In this document: in pieces, positions 13,791-16,396 of the stretch | How positions within the stretch are numbered: position 1 is the stretch's first letter | Layout of the letters: every line of letters starts with the position of its first letter | Assembly: GCA_022572335.1 (NCBI GenBank) | Contig: JACZWD010000034.1 | Coordinates: forward strand, 1 to 16,396 | Direction: 5' to 3' | Origin: Pseudomonadota bacterium | GTDB lineage: Bacteria > Pseudomonadota > Alphaproteobacteria > Rhodospirillales > 2-02-FULL-58-16 | DNA length: 16,396 nt | Position numbers and translations under genes: made by a program | The notes under the pieces: model-generated | What the model saw: the letters and a program-made list of their open reading frames with translations, nothing else | Databases searched by the model: none | What the model was told of the DNA's origin: nothing

Positions 13791-14158
13791 CCGGGATTCC
13801 CCAAACCGCTTCCCCCGGTTGCCGACGATGGCAGTACAAAGGGCGTACCAGCACGCATCCGGCCCTAAATCGGTACGGTAGATCGCGATCCGCCCTTTAT
13901 CGAGCTGATTTGGCGATGGGAAACCTTGCCCAATGGTCGTTTCACGCGCTGAGGGTGCTCCCTGGCCTGGGCAGCGTACACCTGTGCGGTCGGACGAGCT
14001 GGATGCTACTGGATGGGGCGCCGTTATGGCGATAATCATCCAGCGCCCAATGTCCGCAACGGGTCACAAGCGGACATCAGCACCGGCCCTGAGATTGGTC
14101 TGCTATGGGGAGTAAAGCGGACATCGCCACTCGCAATACCAGTTAATGAGTCCATCCC
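13791..14158. other. Right part of the island, no gene recognised
   Basis: These 368 bp separate the small two-TM gene from the def stop. Short frames on both strands exist but have no start signal, no recognisable domain and mixed codon use. Its right end carries the second hairpin repeat. CCGGGATTCC and CCCCCGGTT near 13793-13826 can pair weakly and might terminate the upstream gene. Confidence 0.4.
14049..14124. repeat. GTCCGC/GCGGA hairpin repeat, copy 2
   Basis: ATGTCCGC (14051-14058) and AAGCGGACAT (about 14068-14077) pair as a hairpin. TAAAGCGGACAT follows at 14113-14124, echoing the TAAAGCGGAC of copy 1. The two copies lie close to the two ends of the def-fmt insertion, so they may mark its borders or be repeats that accumulated there. 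Confidence 0.55.
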
Positions 14159-14683
14159 CTAAACCGCCTCCGCTTCCTTCAGCTTCTTGGTCTTGGTCAG
14201 CTTGCGCAGGATGATGTTGCGCTTGAGGGCCGACAGGTGGTCGACGAAAAGCACGCCGTCCAGGTGGTCCATCTCGTGCTGGGTGCAGGTGGCGAGCAGG
14301 CCCTCCATCTCCGTTTCCCGGACCTCGTTCTCGTGGTCGATATAGCGCACGCGCACCTTGCCCGGCCGGGCGACCTCGGCGTAGTGGTCGGGAAAGGACA
14401 GGCAGCCTTCCTCGTTGGCGATGGTTTCGTCCGAGGCCCAGAGGAGCTGCGGATTGGCCATGCGCAGGGGCGCCGGCTCCTCGTCCTTGCCGGCGACGTC
14501 GACGACGATGACCCGCTTCGGCACGCCCACCTGCGGCGCCGCCAGGCCGATGCCGCGGGCCGCGTGCATGCTTTCGAGCATGTCGTCCATGAGCGCGCGG
14601 ATTTCGGCGTCGACGCGCCCGACCGGCGCGCATTTCACCTTCAGGCGCGCATCCGGGGCGATGATGATGGGCAGAATGGCCAT
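14159..14683 (-). CDS. def: Peptide deformylase
   Basis: A 174-aa peptide deformylase, which removes the N-formyl group from new proteins in a metal-dependent reaction. All three signature motifs are intact: GIGLAAPQ (44-51), EGCLS (92-96) and QHEMDH (135-140). Metal ligands are Cys94, His136 and His140, with Glu137 as the catalytic base. The ATG at 14683 gives the usual MAILPIIIAPD start with GGAAA upstream; longer in-frame extensions run into the divergent transporter gene and are not credible. The C-terminal tail is Lys-rich (KLTKTKKLKE). It works with fmt, but that gene is displaced by about 1.6 kb of inserted DNA. Confidence 0.97.
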   Translation of the reverse strand: MAILPIIIAPDARLKVKCAPVGRVDAEIRALMDDMLESMHAARGIGLAAPQVGVPKRVIVVDVAGKDEEPAPLRMANPQLLWASDETIANEEGCLSFPDHYAEVARPGKVRVRYIDHENEVRETEMEGLLATCTQHEMDHLDGVLFVDHLSALKRNIILRKLTKTKKLKEAEAV

Positions 14684-14801
14684 GGGTTTCCGATTGTATG
14701 TTCCGATTCGCGTTCCGTGCACATATGGCCTCCGAAACCGCCCGTCAAGGACGGAACCGGGGTAGTATGGCCGCCGGCCGGGGGAACGGGGGAACGAGGC
14801 C
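14684..14801. promoter_or_regulatory. Divergent def / nucleoside transporter control region
   Basis: This 118-bp gap separates the divergent def and transporter starts and should hold both promoters. I see no confident -35/-10 pair. The transporter has GAGG a few bases before its ATG. CATATG at about 14721-14726 is the only evident short palindrome. Confidence 0.3.
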
Positions 14802-16046
14802 ATGGTCTGGCAGGGCGTCCTTGGCGTCGTCACGCTCACCGCGCTGGCCTGGGGGGTGAGCGAGGACCGGCGCCGCGCGCCGTGGAAGACCGTGGCCGCG
14901 GGCCTGGGGCTGCAGTTCGCGCTGGCCCTGCTTCTGCTCAAGGTGCCGTTCTCCAAACAGGTGTTCGCGTGGCTGAACCAGGCGGTGCTCGCCCTGCAAG
15001 AGGCGATGCAGGCGGGAACGTCGGTCGTCTTCGGCTATCTGGGCGGCGGTCAGGCGCCGTTCGCCGAGACCTTCCCCGGCGCCAGCTTCATCCTCGCCTT
15101 CCAGGCCCTGCCCATGATCCTGGTCATCAGCGCCCTGTCGGCGCTGCTTTTCTATTGGAAGGTGCTGCCGGTGGCGGTGCGCGGCGCCGCCTGGGTGCTG
15201 GAGCGGGCGTTCGGCATCGGCGGCGCGGTCGGGGTCAGCGCCGCCGCCAACGTCTTCGTCGGCATGGTCGAGGCGCCCCTGCTCGTGCGCCCGTACCTGG
15301 CAGCGCTGAACCGGGGCGAGCTGTTCATGGTCATGACCTGCGGCATGGCCACCGTGGCCGGCACGGTGATGGTCCTCTATGCGGCCATTCTGGCGCCGGT
15401 CATGCCCGACGCCATGGGGCACGTGCTCGCCGCCTCGCTGATCAGCGCCCCGGCCCCGATCATGGTCGCCCGGCTGATGGTGCCCGGGGACGCGCCGTCC
15501 GCCGGCGGCGCCCCGATCACCCTGCCGGACCCGCCGGGAAGCGCCATGGACGCCGTCACCAGGGGCACCATGGACGGGGTCACCCTGTTGATCAACGTCA
15601 GCGCCATGCTGATCGTGCTGGTCGCCCTGGTCAGCCTGTTCAACATGGTCCTCGGGCTGCTGCCCGAGTTCGGCGGCGCCCCGGTCACGCTCGAGCGCCT
15701 TCTCGGCTATGTGATGGCGCCGGTGGTGTGGGTGATGGGCGTGCCCTGGGCCGAGGCGCCGACGGCCGGCGCCCTGATGGGCACCAAGACCATCCTCAAC
15801 GAGCTGCTCGCCTACCTGGAAATGGCGAAGCTGCCCGCCGACGCGCTTTCTTCGCATTCGCGCCTGATCATGATCTACGCGCTGTGCGGGTTCGCCAACT
15901 TCGGCAGCCTCGGCATCATGATCGGGGGCCTGGGCACCATGGTGCCCGAACGCCGCGGCGACATCGTCGCACTGGGCATGAAATCCATCGTCGCGGGGAC
16001 CATCGCCACCTGCCTCACCGGCACCGTCGCCGGGATCGTCGCCTGA
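14802..16046 (+). CDS. CNT-family nucleoside transporter (NupC-like)
   Basis: A 414-aa integral membrane protein of the concentrative nucleoside transporter family, which imports nucleosides using a Na+ or H+ gradient. N-terminal TMs precede the CNT core. QALP (101-104) lies in the region that contacts nucleobase and ribose in characterised CNTs, and NVFVGMVEAPLLVRPYL (150-166) contains the diagnostic EAPLLVRPYL. Near residue 328-340 a GTKTILNELLAY block matches the conserved GxKxxxNExxAY. Length is normal for bacterial members. The coupling ion and substrate range cannot be told from sequence. The ATG at 14802 has GAGG nearby. It is divergent from def and monocistronic here, followed by repeat DNA. 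Confidence 0.93.
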   Translation: MVWQGVLGVVTLTALAWGVSEDRRRAPWKTVAAGLGLQFALALLLLKVPFSKQVFAWLNQAVLALQEAMQAGTSVVFGYLGGGQAPFAETFPGASFILAFQALPMILVISALSALLFYWKVLPVAVRGAAWVLERAFGIGGAVGVSAAANVFVGMVEAPLLVRPYLAALNRGELFMVMTCGMATVAGTVMVLYAAILAPVMPDAMGHVLAASLISAPAPIMVARLMVPGDAPSAGGAPITLPDPPGSAMDAVTRGTMDGVTLLINVSAMLIVLVALVSLFNMVLGLLPEFGGAPVTLERLLGYVMAPVVWVMGVPWAEAPTAGALMGTKTILNELLAYLEMAKLPADALSSHSRLIMIYALCGFANFGSLGIMIGGLGTMVPERRGDIVALGMKSIVAGTIATCLTGTVAGIVA

Positions 16047-16081
16047 CCAGTACTTACTTTCACGATTTCGCGTATCATACG

Positions 16082-16237
16082 ATCGCGTTTCCCGTTCCCT
16101 CGGCAGGAGGGGACGCGCGGGCGATGGGGACCCATCGTCAAGCGTTCCCGACGCCCCGGGGGGCCACCGGGGGGTGTCCCCCCGGCACCGTATGCGGGGG
16201 GCGCCCCCGCGGCCCCCGAGGGAGCGGGAAACGCGAC
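16082..16237. repeat. Inverted repeat enclosing GC-rich unit 1
   Basis: The arm at 16082-16103 and the arm at 16216-16237 are inverted copies with 20 of 22 matches (core CCGAGGGA-CGGGAAACGCGA). Between them lie a small hairpin (CGATGG 16122-16127 with CCATCG 16132-16137) and GC-rich unit 1 with its two stems. The whole could fold as a branched structure. It starts 35 bp after the transporter stop. Confidence 0.65.
16163..16218. repeat. GC-rich double-hairpin unit, copy 1
   Basis: The unit contains two perfect stems. CCGGGGGG pairs with CCCCCCGG around TGT (16167-16185), and GCGGGGG pairs with CCCCCGC around GCG (16194-16210). It is repeated at 16258-16322. No protein-coding signal is seen; frames through it give only Pro/Arg/Gly-rich peptides. 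Confidence 0.8.
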
Positions 16238-16257
16238 CCGAAGGGCGGTCTTGCGAG

Positions 16258-16322
16258 GCCACCGGGGGGAAGGGGGGTGTCCCCCCGGCTACGGTATGCG
16301 GGGGACGCCCCCGCGGCCCCCG
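16258..16322. repeat. GC-rich double-hairpin unit, copy 2
   Basis: A direct copy of the unit at 16163-16218 with a short extra GGGGGGAA. Both stems are kept: GGGGGG with CCCCCC around TGT (16272-16286), and GCGGGGG with CCCCCGC around ACG (16298-16314). The second loop changes from GCG to ACG while the stem is unchanged. Confidence 0.8.
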
Positions 16323-16333
16323 GCGTCGTCGCG

Positions 16334-16396
16334 CGCCGCTTGTGATGCTCCAGCATCACGGCGCGCCGCGCTCCTAGCCGGAAACCTCGCAAGACC
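16334..16396. repeat. Terminal repeat copy C (identical to 1-63)
   Basis: An exact 63-base match to the window start in the same orientation, including the GTGATGCT/AGCATCAC hairpin. Its last 12 bases (CCTCGCAAGACC) are the exact inverted counterpart of GGTCTTGCGAGG at 16247-16258, so this copy and GC-rich unit 2 are together enclosed by a 12-bp inverted repeat. Confidence 0.9.

Noticed and set aside
13933..14115. Short plus-strand ORF ending MSATGHKRTSAPALRL
   Set aside because: The recognisable part is only the hairpin repeat read as peptide; there is no start signal or codon bias.
14237..16345. Long plus-strand frame overlapping def and the CNT transporter
   Set aside because: It is antisense to def and out of frame with the transporter, both of which have intact family motifs; the peptide is low-complexity.
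16138..16392. Minus-strand ORF of 84 codons through the terminal repeats
   Set aside because: It consists entirely of hairpin repeats read as Pro/Arg/Gly-rich peptide, has no ribosome binding site, and is a typical false call in repeat DNA.
1..16396. The window as a circular plasmid or phage genome
   Set aside because: There is no replication, partition, mobilisation or structural phage gene, while several essential chromosomal genes are present. The identical ends are better explained by a repeat.
16047..16396. CRISPR array or integron attC cassette
   Set aside because: Only two direct units with no regular unique spacers and no cas or integrase gene; the stems lack the core sites expected of attC.

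Overview
The window is 16.4 kb of very GC-rich DNA with strong G/C preference at third codon positions. The def, fmt and truA trio, the MoxR/DUF58/DUF4159 operon, and the shape of the intergenic repeats suggest an alphaproteobacterium, possibly Rhodospirillales-like. This is an inference from gene content; no rRNA or other taxonomic marker is present.

Layout, left to right. (1) Positions 1-63 are a hairpin-containing repeat that recurs exactly at the window end (16334-16396). A related third copy lies at about 9919-9986. (2) 234-6995 is a tight four-gene operon: MoxR AAA+ ATPase, DUF58 protein, BatA/DUF4159 membrane protein, and a vWA/GATase1-like membrane protein. Its genes are 15 bp apart, 4 bp apart, and overlapping by 4 bp. 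The arrangement fits a MoxR chaperone acting with membrane-anchored vWA partners at the cell envelope. (3) 7103-8997 holds a DoxX-family membrane protein, a short C69/secernin-like Ntn hydrolase and a GYD-domain protein, all on +. (4) 9050-9797 holds two small minus-strand genes: a conserved single-TM protein, and an unusual short ORF that starts like a metallo-beta-lactamase-fold protein and then diverges. (5) queD is on + (10142-10504), followed by truA, fmt and def on the minus strand. (6) A CNT-family nucleoside transporter diverges from def (14802-16046). A dense array of inverted and direct repeats then runs to the window end.

The clearest anomaly is at def-fmt. These genes are normally adjacent, but here about 1.6 kb separates them. 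The gap holds an AT-richer segment with a small two-TM protein of atypical codon use, the C-terminal remnant of an IS1380-type transposase, and two copies of a hairpin repeat containing ATGTCCGC and AAGCGGA near its borders. I read this as a horizontally acquired, partly decayed island.

I see no tRNA, rRNA, CRISPR array, replication gene or intact mobile element. The identical ends would formally allow a circle of about 16.3 kb. However, essential housekeeping genes and no replication functions make a chromosomal contig broken at a dispersed repeat much more likely. I found no convincing wholly new system. The best candidates for a second look are the repeat array at 16082-16396, the island at def-fmt, the chimeric-looking gene at 9050-9364, and the envelope MoxR operon.
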